Positions 51,705 to 60,339 of a DNA stretch of 64,000 nt are shown in pieces (positions within the stretch are counted from its first letter, which is position 1; each line of letters begins with the position of its first letter). The notes under the pieces were generated by a model, which was given only the letters and a program-made list of their open reading frames with translations, was not told the DNA's origin and ran no database searches. The DNA is from Enterococcus alishanensis (GTDB lineage: Bacteria > Bacillota > Bacilli > Lactobacillales > Enterococcaceae): contig NZ_JAHUZB010000010.1 in the NCBI RefSeq assembly GCF_019218635.1, positions 1-64,000 on the forward strand, given 5' to 3'. The position numbers and the translations under genes were made by a program.

Positions 51705-52571
51705 ATGGAATTTACTATGACATTAGCAGAAGATTTTAAAACTATGACGGTCAAAGAATTATTGGAAGAAGAATGGCTGGTTCCTAGAAAAGTCCGTCAT
51801 TTTATCCGAACTCGAAAAAGTATTTTAGTCAATGGACAACCAGTGCATTTCCAAGACCAAGTAAAAGCCCACGACCAAATTGATTTAGAAATTGCTGACA
51901 GCGATTATCCTGTCCGTAACATTTTATTAGGCGATGCCAAACTAGTGCAGCCTTTATATGAAAATCAACATTTCATCATTGTAAATAAACCTGCTGGTAT
52001 GAAAACTCATCCTAATCAGCCAGCAGAACAAGATACTTTATTGAATCATTTAGCTGCTTATTTAGCGCCAGATTTCCAGCCCCATGTGGTCCATCGCTTA
52101 GATAAAGAAACTAGTGGCGCTATCTTATTTGCAAAAAATCAATTCGTACTACCAATTTTGGGGCGATTATTAGAAAGCAAACAAATTTATCGTCGCTACC
52201 AAGCGCTTGTTTGGGGAAACATCACCAATGATTTAACAATCAACCAAAAAATTGGGCGTGATCGTCACGACCGTCGGAAACGCCGAATTGATCAAAAAAA
52301 TGGACAACCAGCCATTACCCACGTCACAGTCGCCCAACATTTAAAAAAACAAACTGCAATTTATTGCCAGTTAGAAACTGGTCGCACTCATCAAATTCGC
52401 GTGCATTTGGCTAGTATCGGGCATCCTTTAGTTGGGGATCCGCTATACAGTAAAGACGCCACTGGTCGTTTAATGCTACACGCCTGGCAACTTCATTTGA
52501 CTCACCCTTTTACACAAGAAAAAATTTCTGTTACGGCGAAACCAGGTATTTTCACGGAGGAAAGCACATGA
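51705..52571 (+). CDS. RluA-family 23S rRNA pseudouridine synthase
   Basis: This 288-aa enzyme has an N-terminal S4-like RNA-binding domain (residues ~15-60) and a catalytic domain with the nucleophilic Asp in PHVVHRLDKETSGAILFA, then ETGRTHQIRVHLASIGHPLVGDPLY. The target uridine is not determined by sequence alone; RluD and YlyB-like groups are possible. It overlaps the prsW start by four bases (ATGA). Confidence 0.9.
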   Translation: MEFTMTLAEDFKTMTVKELLEEEWLVPRKVRHFIRTRKSILVNGQPVHFQDQVKAHDQIDLEIADSDYPVRNILLGDAKLVQPLYENQHFIIVNKPAGMKTHPNQPAEQDTLLNHLAAYLAPDFQPHVVHRLDKETSGAILFAKNQFVLPILGRLLESKQIYRRYQALVWGNITNDLTINQKIGRDRHDRRKRRIDQKNGQPAITHVTVAQHLKKQTAIYCQLETGRTHQIRVHLASIGHPLVGDPLYSKDATGRLMLHAWQLHLTHPFTQEKISVTAKPGIFTEEST

Positions 52572-53386
52572 AAAATAAGCTAATTTTAGTGATTGCACTG
52601 TTCCTATTCGCCGTCGGTTTTGATTATGAATTATTAGGGTTAGCTGCCTTACCAATTAAGAATCAACAATATTTGATTTTGCTCGTCTCCTTTCTATTAG
52701 TGGCACTTTTTTTAATTCCGGCGACTTATTTATTTTACCGGCTAGAAAAGAAATTTAAATTACCTTATTATTTTTTTCCACTAGCTTTTGTTTGTGGCTA
52801 TTTCATGCCTGGTTGGTTGGCAGCTTACGGCAATCAAGCTGGTGTCGAAATTTTGCATCTGGTTTTTGGTAATGGAGAGTTTATTAAAGCTTGGCAAGAT
52901 GCACTAACTGCACCGATAGTAGAAGAAAGTGTTAAATTTTTAGTGGTCTTTCTTTTATTGAAATTGTTAAAAGTTAGACGTTCGGCAGCTGTCTTTGTTT
53001 TAGGTATGGCAGTCGGATTAGGCTTTCAGTTTTCAGAAGATGTTTCTTATTTAGTTAATCAAGCTAGTCAGGATTTTTCGCAAATTTTTGCCGTTGCCTT
53101 TTCACGCCTTTCTGGTGCCTTAGCTTCTCACTGGATTTATACCGGACTCGTCTCTTTAGGTGTATTCACTATCTATAGTAAAAATCGTCTGTTTAGTAAA
53201 AAATGGGGCTTTTTCTGGGTAATCGCAGCCGTATTGCTACACTTTGTTTGGGATACACCAATAAATGATTTCCAACTTGGTGAACTTTCTATCGTTGCTG
53301 ACAGTTTAACCGCCTTTAGTTTATTTTTAATTTTTCAGATTATCTATCAGCTTTGGCAACAAGAAAAAAGCAGTTTAATTGGTTGA
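52568..53386 (+). CDS. PrsW-family intramembrane metalloprotease
   Basis: This 272-aa membrane protein has eight hydrophobic segments. The PrsW catalytic motifs are present: EESVKFLVVF (EExxK, residues ~117-126), QFSEDVSYL (ED), SHWIYTGL (HW) and LHFVWDTP (HxxWD). In Bacillus, PrsW starts regulated proteolysis of the anti-sigma factor RsiW; the substrate here is not known. Its stop codon lies inside the -35 box of a new promoter for a 34-codon gene. Confidence 0.88.
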   Translation: MKNKLILVIALFLFAVGFDYELLGLAALPIKNQQYLILLVSFLLVALFLIPATYLFYRLEKKFKLPYYFFPLAFVCGYFMPGWLAAYGNQAGVEILHLVFGNGEFIKAWQDALTAPIVEESVKFLVVFLLLKLLKVRRSAAVFVLGMAVGLGFQFSEDVSYLVNQASQDFSQIFAVAFSRLSGALASHWIYTGLVSLGVFTIYSKNRLFSKKWGFFWVIAAVLLHFVWDTPINDFQLGELSIVADSLTAFSLFLIFQIIYQLWQQEKSSLIG

Positions 53387-53411
53387 CAGAACTGGCACTT
53401 CCCGTTATTAT
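53383..53411 (+). promoter_or_regulatory. Promoter of the 34-codon gene
   Basis: TTGACA (53383-53388), 17 bp, TATTAT (53406-53411), a near-consensus promoter that overlaps the prsW stop codon. Confidence 0.8.
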
Positions 53412-53459
53412 TTTTATTCTGTATGACAAATTAATAAAGTAATAAGGGAATGGTTTTAC

Positions 53460-53564
53460 ATGAAACAACGACTACTAGAAAAATGGCAGGAACGTAAATG
53501 GCTCTTACTTAGCACTGGTTCCATTGCTGTAATTGATGTATTTTATGCTTACTTAACCCACTAA
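53460..53564 (+). CDS. Small hydrophobic protein, 34 aa
   Basis: The reading frame gives MKQRLLEKWQERKW, a basic-amphipathic start, and then LLLSTGSIAVIDVFYAYLTH, one probable membrane segment. It was too short for ordinary ORF calling. AAGGG lies ten bases before the ATG, a near-consensus promoter lies upstream, and a strong terminator follows 6 bp after the stop, so it forms its own ~200-nt transcription unit. The function is unknown. A small membrane regulator, toxin-like peptide or bacteriocin-like peptide are possibilities; the transcript could also be an sRNA. Confidence 0.6.
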   Translation: MKQRLLEKWQERKWLLLSTGSIAVIDVFYAYLTH

Positions 53565-53569
53565 AATAA

Positions 53570-53614
53570 AACAGCTGTAACGAAACAGATTCTTCTGTCC
53601 CCGTTACAGCTGTT
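53570..53614. terminator. Bidirectional terminator for the 34-aa gene and luxS
   Basis: A perfect 13-bp stem AACAGCTGTAACG / CGTTACAGCTGTT with an inner loop containing a smaller CAGA/TCTG hairpin, followed by TTTTT on the plus strand. Confidence 0.9.
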
Positions 53615-53615
53615 T

Positions 53616-54089
53616 TTAAATGACTTTTCTTTCAAAAGCATCTTCAGAAATACCTTCTGCTAAAACTTTTTTAGACCATTCTTTAGCCGAAAAGAGCGAA
53701 TGATCCCGATAATTGCCACAACTTCTGATATCTACGCCTTGCACGTCATCCCAAGTCACTTTGTCGGCAATTTCAATCAAAGCTGCTTTAAATGCCAACG
53801 CCACTTCTTGCGCAGTCGGTTCTCCCCAAGTAATTAGATGAAAGCCTGTCCGACAGCCAAATGGTGAACAATCGATCACACCTGATAATCTTTCCCGTAA
53901 TAAATCTGCCAATAAATGTTCAATCGTATGAATCGCCGCTGTTGGTAATGCTGTTTCATTCGGTTGCGTCAATCGTAGGTCAAAATTAGAAATTTTATCT
54001 CCTTCTTTTCCTTGCGACACCGTAATCAGACGAACATAAGGTGCTTTAACTTTTGTATGATCCAAACCAAAACTTTCAACTTCTGCCAT
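53616..54089 (-). CDS. luxS: S-ribosylhomocysteine lyase
   Basis: This 157-aa enzyme cleaves S-ribosylhomocysteine to homocysteine and the autoinducer-2 precursor DPD. The metal motif [12 protein letters not shown] (HxxEH), the catalytic Cys in [14 protein letters not shown], and the third metal ligand Cys in SCGNYRDHS are visible. The length matches known LuxS proteins after the start is set at 54089, where GAGGAGG lies upstream. It follows the xylulokinase-like gene on the same strand with no convincing terminator between. Confidence 0.95.
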   Translation of the reverse strand: MAEVESFGLDHTKVKAPYVRLITVSQGKEGDKISNFDLRLTQPNETALPTAAIHTIEHLLADLLRERLSGVIDCSPFGCRTGFHLITWGEPTAQEVALAFKAALIEIADKVTWDDVQGVDIRSCGNYRDHSLFSAKEWSKKVLAEGISEDAFERKVI

Positions 54090-54193
54090 TTGCCGATACC
54101 TCCTCATCAATCTTTAATTTATAATTTCTCATGATTTAGAGATTCTTTCAAGTAATTTATTTTATGCATTCAACAAATAGTTATTTGATTCTT

Positions 54194-55690
54194 TTAGGTA
54201 TTAAGATTTTGAAGCTCATGGCTCAATTCTTTTGTGGCATGATAAATTTTTTTATAAAGTACATAATACTTTTTATAAACATTGGCTGTTTCAGTTGGAA
54301 AATAACTTGGACCATATTGAACAAAAGTTTGAATCATTTCATTAACTGAATTAAACCAGCCACATCCCAAAGCTGCTAGCATTGCTGCACCTAGACCTGG
54401 TCCTTGTTCCGTTTGCAGGGTGATAATTTCTGTTTCAAAAATATCCGCTTGGATTTGTAGCCATACTTTATTTTTAGCACCACCACCAATTGAAACGATT
54501 TTTTTTAAACGTTTTTGTTGGATGCTTTCCATAATCATTTGACTATCTTTCAAAGAAAATGTTATCCCTTCAATAACGGCACGAACAAAGTGCTCCTGAT
54601 GATGCCGATTATCTAATCCAATAAAACTTCCACGAATTTGACTATCCACATAAGGTGTTCTCTCTCCCATGATGTAGGGAGCAAACAATAACCCCTCAGA
54701 TCCTGCTGGAACATTTTCAATTTCAGCTAAAAAATCAGTGAAGATTTCTTTTTTTGCAAAGTTTTGTTTAAACCAATTTAAACTCTGACCAGCTGCTAAA
54801 GTAACACCCATTGAATAGTAAGCGTTTGGTATAACATGATTAAAAAAATGTAATTTCCCTTGATAGTCGCGAATATTCTCGCCTTCAAATGTAAGGAATA
54901 CACCCGATGTGCCGACACTCACTAGACCTTTATCTTCAGAATCTATCCCTGCACCAAGAGCTGCACAAGCGTTATCTGCTCCTCCTGCAACTATTTTAAT
55001 CTTAGGAGACAATCCTAATTCTTTAGCTAAATCTTGACGAATTGTACCAATAATTTCTGTAGCATCTACAAGTTTAGGAAAAATATTTTTAGGTAACTCA
55101 AAAATATCTGCAATTTTCCAGTCCCATGTCTGATGAATCACGTCCAGTAGCAATGTACCTGCAGCATCAGAAAAATCGGTTTGAATATTGCCAGTCATCC
55201 AATAACCTAGATAATCTTTTGGTAGTAAAAAGGTTGCTACTTGTTCCCAAATATCTGGCTCGTGCTCTTTAACCCATAACATTTTAGGTAAGGTAAATCC
55301 TTCTAATGGGCGATTCTTAGTTTGTTCTAAAACAAGTTCCCCCGCATGCTCCATAATGTATTGACATTCCTTTGTTGTGCGAACATCATTCCATAAAATA
55401 GCAGGTCTTAGAATATTTTGTTTTTTGTCTAATAAAACTAAGCTATGCATTTGTCCTGAAAAACTAATTGCACTAATTTTATCCATGGCTTGCGGTTTTT
55501 CAGAAATAAGTTTTTGAATCACTGTTTTAGCTGCAGCAACCCATCCTAAAGGATTTTGTTCGCTATATCCAGCATGAGGATTACTCAAAGGATAATCTGC
55601 ACTAGCTGAAACAATCATTTCTCCCTGTTGATTCACTAATAATCCTTTCAAGCTACTTGTTCCAAGATCTAAACCTAATACATATGTCAA
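54194..55690 (-). CDS. xylB: Xylulokinase-like FGGY kinase
   Basis: This 498-aa carbohydrate kinase has the ATPase-fold motifs GLDLGTSSLKGLLVN, SFSGQMHSLVLLD, GGADNACAALGAG and a C-terminal GGGAKNKVWLQIQADIF. The substrate loop reads QMHS rather than the usual QMHG of xylulokinase. The last gene of the ten-gene operon, it uses a TTG start with AGGGG upstream. Together with the D-lyxose isomerase it could convert D-lyxose to xylulose 5-phosphate, but the substrate may be another ketose. The downstream region has only a weak CAAATA/TATTTG dyad. Confidence 0.85.
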   Translation of the reverse strand: MTYVLGLDLGTSSLKGLLVNQQGEMIVSASADYPLSNPHAGYSEQNPLGWVAAAKTVIQKLISEKPQAMDKISAISFSGQMHSLVLLDKKQNILRPAILWNDVRTTKECQYIMEHAGELVLEQTKNRPLEGFTLPKMLWVKEHEPDIWEQVATFLLPKDYLGYWMTGNIQTDFSDAAGTLLLDVIHQTWDWKIADIFELPKNIFPKLVDATEIIGTIRQDLAKELGLSPKIKIVAGGADNACAALGAGIDSEDKGLVSVGTSGVFLTFEGENIRDYQGKLHFFNHVIPNAYYSMGVTLAAGQSLNWFKQNFAKKEIFTDFLAEIENVPAGSEGLLFAPYIMGERTPYVDSQIRGSFIGLDNRHHQEHFVRAVIEGITFSLKDSQMIMESIQQKRLKKIVSIGGGAKNKVWLQIQADIFETEIITLQTEQGPGLGAAMLAALGCGWFNSVNEMIQTFVQYGPSYFPTETANVYKKYYVLYKKIYHATKELSHELQNLNT

Positions 55691-55704
55691 TGTGCTCTCC
55701 CCTA

Positions 55705-56742
55705 TTATTTATTTGTATTTAAAAATTCAAACACAGTTTTGCTAGAATATGTTTTATTTGGTTCTAAAATTATTTTTGGATCAGCTTGATGAATAGCATC
55801 TGGCAGGTTTTGTGTTTCTAGGGTCACACCGCTGTGTTTAGACAGCCAACCATTCTCTGCTAAAAATATCTGATTCGGTAGCTTATTTCCCGTATAGACT
55901 ACAATACTTTCTTCTGAAGTTGTTAATTTAATCATTATTCCCGTTTCTTCATTTTCTAAGATTGCCCCTTCAGGAGAATCAGTATTTATCAGGTAGGCTA
56001 AATCAATTCCTTGAGAACCAAGTGTCAATTGTTCATGCTCATCATTAAATGTCTCTTCAAGTCTTCCACCTTGCAACTGTAACCTTTGATTCCCTTCAAC
56101 CGTGAGATTTAATAAATGACCTGTCGGTAATGTTCCTTGTTTAATTTCCTGAACTTTCTCTGCATTTATTTTTAAGCTGTGATTTTTGACAGATTCGGTT
56201 CTCGGATTAAGATTAAAATAGGTATGATTTGTCGGATTAAAAATTGTTTTTGCATCGGCTTTTGCTTGATATAAAATTTTAAAAGAATTGTTACAATCTA
56301 GTGAATAAGTCACTGAAAAATCAATTTTTCCAGGATAGCCTTTTGTTTGATGGTTAGTTAAGTAAAGAATCAAATGATCCTCCTGTTCATTTGTTACTGT
56401 TTCTACTTGATAAAATTGTTTATGGTAACCACTAAAGCCACCATGCAAATGATTATCACCTTCGTTTTTTTCTAGTTGATAGCTAGTACCATCTAATTCG
56501 AAAGTGCCAGCTGCAATTCTGCCAGCTACAGGGCCTATGACCGCACCAAGAAATAAAGGATTTTCGTAATAATTTGAATAGTCAGCATAATTGAGTACAC
56601 AATTAAACTTGTCGCCATTTTTATCAGGAACCTTAATACGTGTAATGACTGCACCATAGTTTAAAACAGAGATACTCATCCAGCCGTTGTCTATGATGTA
56701 TTCCACTAAGTCGTCATTTATTTGTTTTTGAAAAATCGTCAT
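55705..56742 (-). CDS. galM: Aldose 1-epimerase (GalM-like)
   Basis: This 345-aa mutarotase has the family motifs LGAVIGPVAGRIAAG, HLHGGFSGYHKQFY with the conserved His, NPTNHTYFNLN (catalytic His), and HSGVTLETQNLPDAIH (Glu). It would convert alpha and beta anomers of an aldose. The presence in this operon implies that an unphosphorylated aldose is an intermediate or substrate. It lies between the kinase and the TIM paralogue, with a CGGAG site. The sugar is unknown. Confidence 0.88.
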   Translation of the reverse strand: MTIFQKQINDDLVEYIIDNGWMSISVLNYGAVITRIKVPDKNGDKFNCVLNYADYSNYYENPLFLGAVIGPVAGRIAAGTFELDGTSYQLEKNEGDNHLHGGFSGYHKQFYQVETVTNEQEDHLILYLTNHQTKGYPGKIDFSVTYSLDCNNSFKILYQAKADAKTIFNPTNHTYFNLNPRTESVKNHSLKINAEKVQEIKQGTLPTGHLLNLTVEGNQRLQLQGGRLEETFNDEHEQLTLGSQGIDLAYLINTDSPEGAILENEETGIMIKLTTSEESIVVYTGNKLPNQIFLAENGWLSKHSGVTLETQNLPDAIHQADPKIILEPNKTYSSKTVFEFLNTNK

Positions 56743-56769
56743 TTTTATTCTCCGTTTCTGGAAATTAGC

Positions 56770-57546
56770 TTATTCCTTCACTTCATTTTTAATTTTCAAA
56801 ACTAAGTCAACAATTTCTTTAAAATTTTGTGGATCATGACCAAAACGCCCAACAAAAACACCATCAACATTTTCATCTTTTACGATCGCTTCAGTATTCT
56901 CTTTACTTACCGAGCCACCATAAATAATTCTAACTGCTTGAGCAACTTCATCACTGAACAAATCAATCATTTCTTCACGAATAATTCGATGGGCTTGGTG
57001 CACATAATCTGCTGAAGCAGCCTCTTTTTGACCAATCGCCCAAATTGGCTCATAAGCTAGAATAACTTTTTTTAACTGTTCTTCAGGAATGTCTGACAAA
57101 TCGGCCCTTAATTGTCTATTTAGTTGTTCTCGTAATCGTTTTTTTTGTGTTTCGTCTTCACCAATACATACTACTGGTGTAACTTGATTAGCTAAAGCCA
57201 ATTTAATTTTTTTAGCAATACACTTATCTGTTTCGCCTAGCTCTTGGCGTCTTTCAGCATGACCGACTTCAACAAAATCGGCTTGCCAATCAATTAAAGA
57301 CTCGATTGATAATTCTCCTGTCAATGCACCATTAGCAATCGGTGCAATATTTTGTGCACCAAAATGGATTTCTGTATTAACTAGATAATCACTAGCTACA
57401 GCTAATGTTCCCATGCTTGGAAAAACAAATAAATCCGCCTCAATGGTTCCAACACACGATTTTTTTAACTCGCCCAGATATGTCTCCATGTCCGTTTTTT
57501 TATTTTTGTATATTTTAAAACTAATGCCAATCGCAGGTTTCCGCAT
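56770..57546 (-). CDS. TIM-family isomerase paralogue (LerI/EryH-like)
   Basis: This 258-aa TIM barrel keeps the catalytic residues of triosephosphate isomerase: Lys in GISFKIYKN, His in EVGHAERRQE, Glu in AYEPIWAIG, and the phosphate loop IIYGGSVSKEN. It deviates where TIMs are nearly invariant: the N-W-K strand reads S-F-K, GHSERR is GHAERR, and loop 6 reads AIGQKEAAS rather than AIGTGKTAT. TIM paralogues of this sort linked to dhaK and rpiB genes isomerise L-erythrulose 1-phosphate to D-erythrulose 4-phosphate (EryH, LerI). I infer a C4 or related phosphosugar substrate. The housekeeping tpiA should be elsewhere. Confidence 0.82.
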   Translation of the reverse strand: MRKPAIGISFKIYKNKKTDMETYLGELKKSCVGTIEADLFVFPSMGTLAVASDYLVNTEIHFGAQNIAPIANGALTGELSIESLIDWQADFVEVGHAERRQELGETDKCIAKKIKLALANQVTPVVCIGEDETQKKRLREQLNRQLRADLSDIPEEQLKKVILAYEPIWAIGQKEAASADYVHQAHRIIREEMIDLFSDEVAQAVRIIYGGSVSKENTEAIVKDENVDGVFVGRFGHDPQNFKEIVDLVLKIKNEVKE

Positions 57547-57561
57547 AAATTTACCTCACAT

Positions 57562-58677
57562 TTATTTTTTTGCTTCATATTGACTGATTTGATTAATCTT
57601 TGGTTCTGATCGTGTCCCTGGTTCAAAGGTGTGAGATAGGTACTCTGCTAACAATAATTTAGCTGAGTCAATTCCTTGAACAAATGCTCCAAAAGTTGCT
57701 ATTTGCGCATTATTACTTAATTGTGCCCGTTCAGCTGAATATATATCAGTAATTTGAGCAGCACGAATACCTGCGACTTTATTAGCAGCAATCGCCATAC
57801 CAATACCTGTTCCACAGCATAGTACACCACGGTCAATTTCTTTATTTTTAATCGCATGAGAAACATCAAAAGCTACAGCTGGATAATCCACTGAACTATC
57901 TACCGGTATACCGAAATCAACTACTTCATAGCCTAATTCCTCAGCATATTTTTTTAAATCATCTTTAAATTCAACGGCGTTATTATCTGCGCCAAAACCA
58001 ATTTTCATTTGTCTTCCCTCCATATTTTTTTCTATATCAGTATTTTCAACACTTTTTAAATAATCATACATAGCTGTAAAAATAATATTAACTGAAGTAG
58101 CGCCAGCATCTTGATAACCAACCGTTCGATCACCCAAAAATTTTGATCGACCAAATTTCGCAGGATATTTTTTTGTTTTTTCGACACCGACAGTTGCACT
58201 TTCACTGGCTTTTTCCAAAGCAATCATAAAATCAGCTGTTTTGTAATAATTTAGCGTTTCTGTTGCAGGGATTAGTGCATCTAACATGGTTTTATCTCCA
58301 AGCTCAGCTTTCCCTCTTTTTTGAATGTCCTTAATTGCTTGCGCCATACCATCATGTAAATCTTCTACTGAAATTGTTTTTTTATCTTTTGTCGTTTTAG
58401 CCAGTCCAAGAAATAAAGAGCCAAAAATTACTCCAGAAGCACCTCCCATCGATCCCATCATTGCCATACCAGCTTTTTTAAATATGTCACCAACAGTTGC
58501 TTGCTGTTCTTCATGTAAAGTTACTAAAATGGCCTTTGCACCGTTCCTCATTCCAATCCCATGATCACCATCGCCAATCTTTTGATCAATTTCACCTAGC
58601 TGTTCTTCATTTTGAATCAAAGCACTAGCAATTTGTGAAAGCATTTCATAAACTTGTTGTATGTTTAACTGCTTCAT
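57562..58677 (-). CDS. DhaL-RpiB fusion: dihydroxyacetone-kinase L domain joined to RpiB-like isomerase
   Basis: This 371-aa protein has two enzymes. Residues 1-~210 are a DhaL domain, the ATP-binding half of dihydroxyacetone kinase: DQKIGDGDHGIGM (Mg-ADP Asp ligands), MGGASGVIFGSLFLG, and GDRTVGYQDAGATS. Residues 224-371 are RpiB/LacAB-like: MKIGFGADNNAVEFK (DNN in place of the usual D-H-A), GVLCCGTGIGMAIAANK with the active Cys, and AERAQLSNNAQIATFGA. A linker of about 13 residues joins them. GAD-type RpiB proteins include erythrulose-4-phosphate isomerases EryI/DerI. The internal ATG at 58008 retains a perfect GGAGGG site, so free RpiB may also be made. The start overlaps dhaK by ATGA. Confidence 0.9.
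   Translation of the reverse strand: MKQLNIQQVYEMLSQIASALIQNEEQLGEIDQKIGDGDHGIGMRNGAKAILVTLHEEQQATVGDIFKKAGMAMMGSMGGASGVIFGSLFLGLAKTTKDKKTISVEDLHDGMAQAIKDIQKRGKAELGDKTMLDALIPATETLNYYKTADFMIALEKASESATVGVEKTKKYPAKFGRSKFLGDRTVGYQDAGATSVNIIFTAMYDYLKSVENTDIEKNMEGRQMKIGFGADNNAVEFKDDLKKYAEELGYEVVDFGIPVDSSVDYPAVAFDVSHAIKNKEIDRGVLCCGTGIGMAIAANKVAGIRAAQITDIYSAERAQLSNNAQIATFGAFVQGIDSAKLLLAEYLSHTFEPGTRSEPKINQISQYEAKK
58016..58021 (-). promoter_or_regulatory. Internal ribosome binding site in the dhaL-rpiB fusion
   Basis: GGAGGG on the minus strand, seven bases before an in-frame ATG (58008) that begins exactly at the RpiB domain. It codes for part of the linker (M-E-G-R-Q). This is the site of a former or present separate rpiB start. 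Confidence 0.75.
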
Positions 58678-59684
58678 TGTTTTACCTCTCTTTTAAAGAA
58701 ACAAGGACTATCGGCTGCCACTTGGTATAACTCAGCCAATTCCTGATTTAAACTTTGAATTGTAATAGAAAAACCAGCCATTTCTTGTGTAGTACAAATA
58801 TTTCCAATTACTGTATCCACTGTTTTCAAGCCCTTTTGGCTTAACAGTTGTTGAATTTCATTATTGATAATATATAACTCCATCATCGTCGTAGATCCCA
58901 GGCCGTTGACACAGACAATAACTTCTTTTTCTGGATAAGTTGCGAGTTCTCCTTCTAAAGCTACAAACATTTTTTCTACTAATTCTCGTGCTGGTAATAG
59001 TTTCATTCGTTCCAGTCCCGGTTCCCCATGTATTCCTAAACCAAATTCGATTTCATCTTCAGCTAATTCAAAATTTGCTTTTCCATTCATTGGATTTGTT
59101 CCTGGAGCAATCCCTACACCAATTGAAAGAGTTCGTTTATTTGCTAACTGACCAAGCTGATGGCAGCGTTCTAATGAAAAACCTTGGCTAGCAGCGGCGG
59201 CAACTTCTTTAATAACAAATAAGTCTCCAGCGATTCCTCGACGTTCTGTTCGTTTCTCATAAGTAGCTGAAGCCACATCATCAATAATAGGTAAATTACA
59301 TACTTCTATTTCTTCAAGTTCAGCAAGTTCTGCTGCTACTTCGAAATTTAAGACATCCCCTGCATAATTACCAAACAAACAAATAACTCCAGCTCCTTGA
59401 TCAGCCTCTTTAATTGCCTCAAGAACTGTATCAGGAGTGGGGGCTGTGAAAATATTTCCAACAGCTACAGAATCAGCAAAATTTTCACCAATCAATCCAA
59501 AAAAAAGTGGTTCATGGCCACTACCGCCACCCACAACCACACCTACTTTACCTGGTGTTTTATTTTTTTTATAAAGTACTCTTGGGTTATTATCTGATTG
59601 GATGATTTGGCCTTTTTCAGCGGCTAAAAAACCAGCCAACATATCTTCAATCAATGTTTCCGTTGTATTTATAATTTTTTTCAC
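58674..59684 (-). CDS. dhaK: Dihydroxyacetone/erythrulose kinase K subunit
   Basis: This 336-aa protein binds the keto-sugar covalently through a His hemiaminal: GGGSGHEPLFFG (His56 type), GNYAGDVLNF (Asp) and IHGEPGLERMK (active-site His). It works with the DhaL domain encoded next. No DhaM-type phosphotransfer subunit is present in the window, which fits ATP-dependent use by DhaL. The start is a GTG (59684) with AAAGGAG upstream; a TTG ten codons earlier has no site. Substrate could be dihydroxyacetone or, given the TIM and RpiB neighbours, an erythrulose. Confidence 0.88.
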   Translation of the reverse strand: MKKIINTTETLIEDMLAGFLAAEKGQIIQSDNNPRVLYKKNKTPGKVGVVVGGGSGHEPLFFGLIGENFADSVAVGNIFTAPTPDTVLEAIKEADQGAGVICLFGNYAGDVLNFEVAAELAELEEIEVCNLPIIDDVASATYEKRTERRGIAGDLFVIKEVAAAASQGFSLERCHQLGQLANKRTLSIGVGIAPGTNPMNGKANFELAEDEIEFGLGIHGEPGLERMKLLPARELVEKMFVALEGELATYPEKEVIVCVNGLGSTTMMELYIINNEIQQLLSQKGLKTVDTVIGNICTTQEMAGFSITIQSLNQELAELYQVAADSPCFFKREVKQ

Positions 59685-59718
59685 AAAGCAAACTCCTTTA
59701 CTCACTGAATTCAATTAA

Positions 59719-59760
59719 AGCGCCTTATAAAATGTCCTATCTGTCCATTTTAAAAGCGCT
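59719..59760 (-). other. Intercistronic hairpin between lyxose isomerase and dhaK
   Basis: Arms AGCGCTTTTAAAAT and ATTTTATAAGGCGCT pair with one bulge around a 13-base loop. Only TTT follows on the minus strand, so it is a weak terminator or an mRNA processing/stability element inside the operon. Confidence 0.55.
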
Positions 59761-59770
59761 CTAAGTTTAT

Positions 59771-60319
59771 TTATCGATCTCTGACATTACGTTTAACAGA
59801 AGGATTCGTAAAAAGATCATATTCATCGTAACTAGGCGATGAAAACTCACTAATTACAGCTCCCTCATTTCCAGCCTGAAACCAATGCTTAATTTTAGGA
59901 TCTATCGTATATTGTTCCCCAGGTAATAAACGAATTTCTTTTCTAGCTGTATAATATTCTTTACTTGATTCAGGGATAGTTACGCTAATTTTACTAGTAT
60001 CTATGGTTTCTTCCGCTTCAACATATAAGTAAACTTCTCCCCAACGACAGCGAAAAGTTTCTTGCTTTCCTTCTAGTCCATTTTCTAAGTTAGGATGCAA
60101 ATGTTCTGGGCAAGTTTGATTAGGTAAGAGGACCATTTCTTTTGCACAATAACGTTTATTATTAACATAAAGAATCAGATTTAAAGCTTCTTTTTCGATA
60201 TTATTTAAACCAAAATCAGCATAGTCAATTGATGCTAATTCCTCGTCAGTTAAAACAATTTGAGACTTCTGATAAAGATCTTTTACTCTTTTTTTATAAT
60301 CTTCAGTTACTTGACTCAT
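59771..60319 (-). CDS. D-lyxose isomerase-like cupin protein
   Basis: This 182-aa cupin resembles D-lyxose ketol-isomerases of the YdaE type: metal ligands in CPEHLHPN (HxH), the conserved FRCRWGEVYLYVE strand and the final His in PKIKHWFQAGNEG. The family interconverts D-lyxose and D-xylulose and also D-mannose and D-fructose. It follows EIIC by 20 bp and precedes dhaK by 86 bp with a hairpin between. Its product could be passed to the XylB-like kinase. Confidence 0.85.
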   Translation of the reverse strand: MSQVTEDYKKRVKDLYQKSQIVLTDEELASIDYADFGLNNIEKEALNLILYVNNKRYCAKEMVLLPNQTCPEHLHPNLENGLEGKQETFRCRWGEVYLYVEAEETIDTSKISVTIPESSKEYYTARKEIRLLPGEQYTIDPKIKHWFQAGNEGAVISEFSSPSYDEYDLFTNPSVKRNVRDR

Positions 60320-60339
60320 TAACTATTCCTCCAATTATA

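Noticed and set aside
54111-54193. Terminator between the xylulokinase-like gene and luxS
   Set aside because: Only a six-base CAAATA/TATTTG dyad without a convincing T-run was found, so I did not call one; read-through into luxS is possible.
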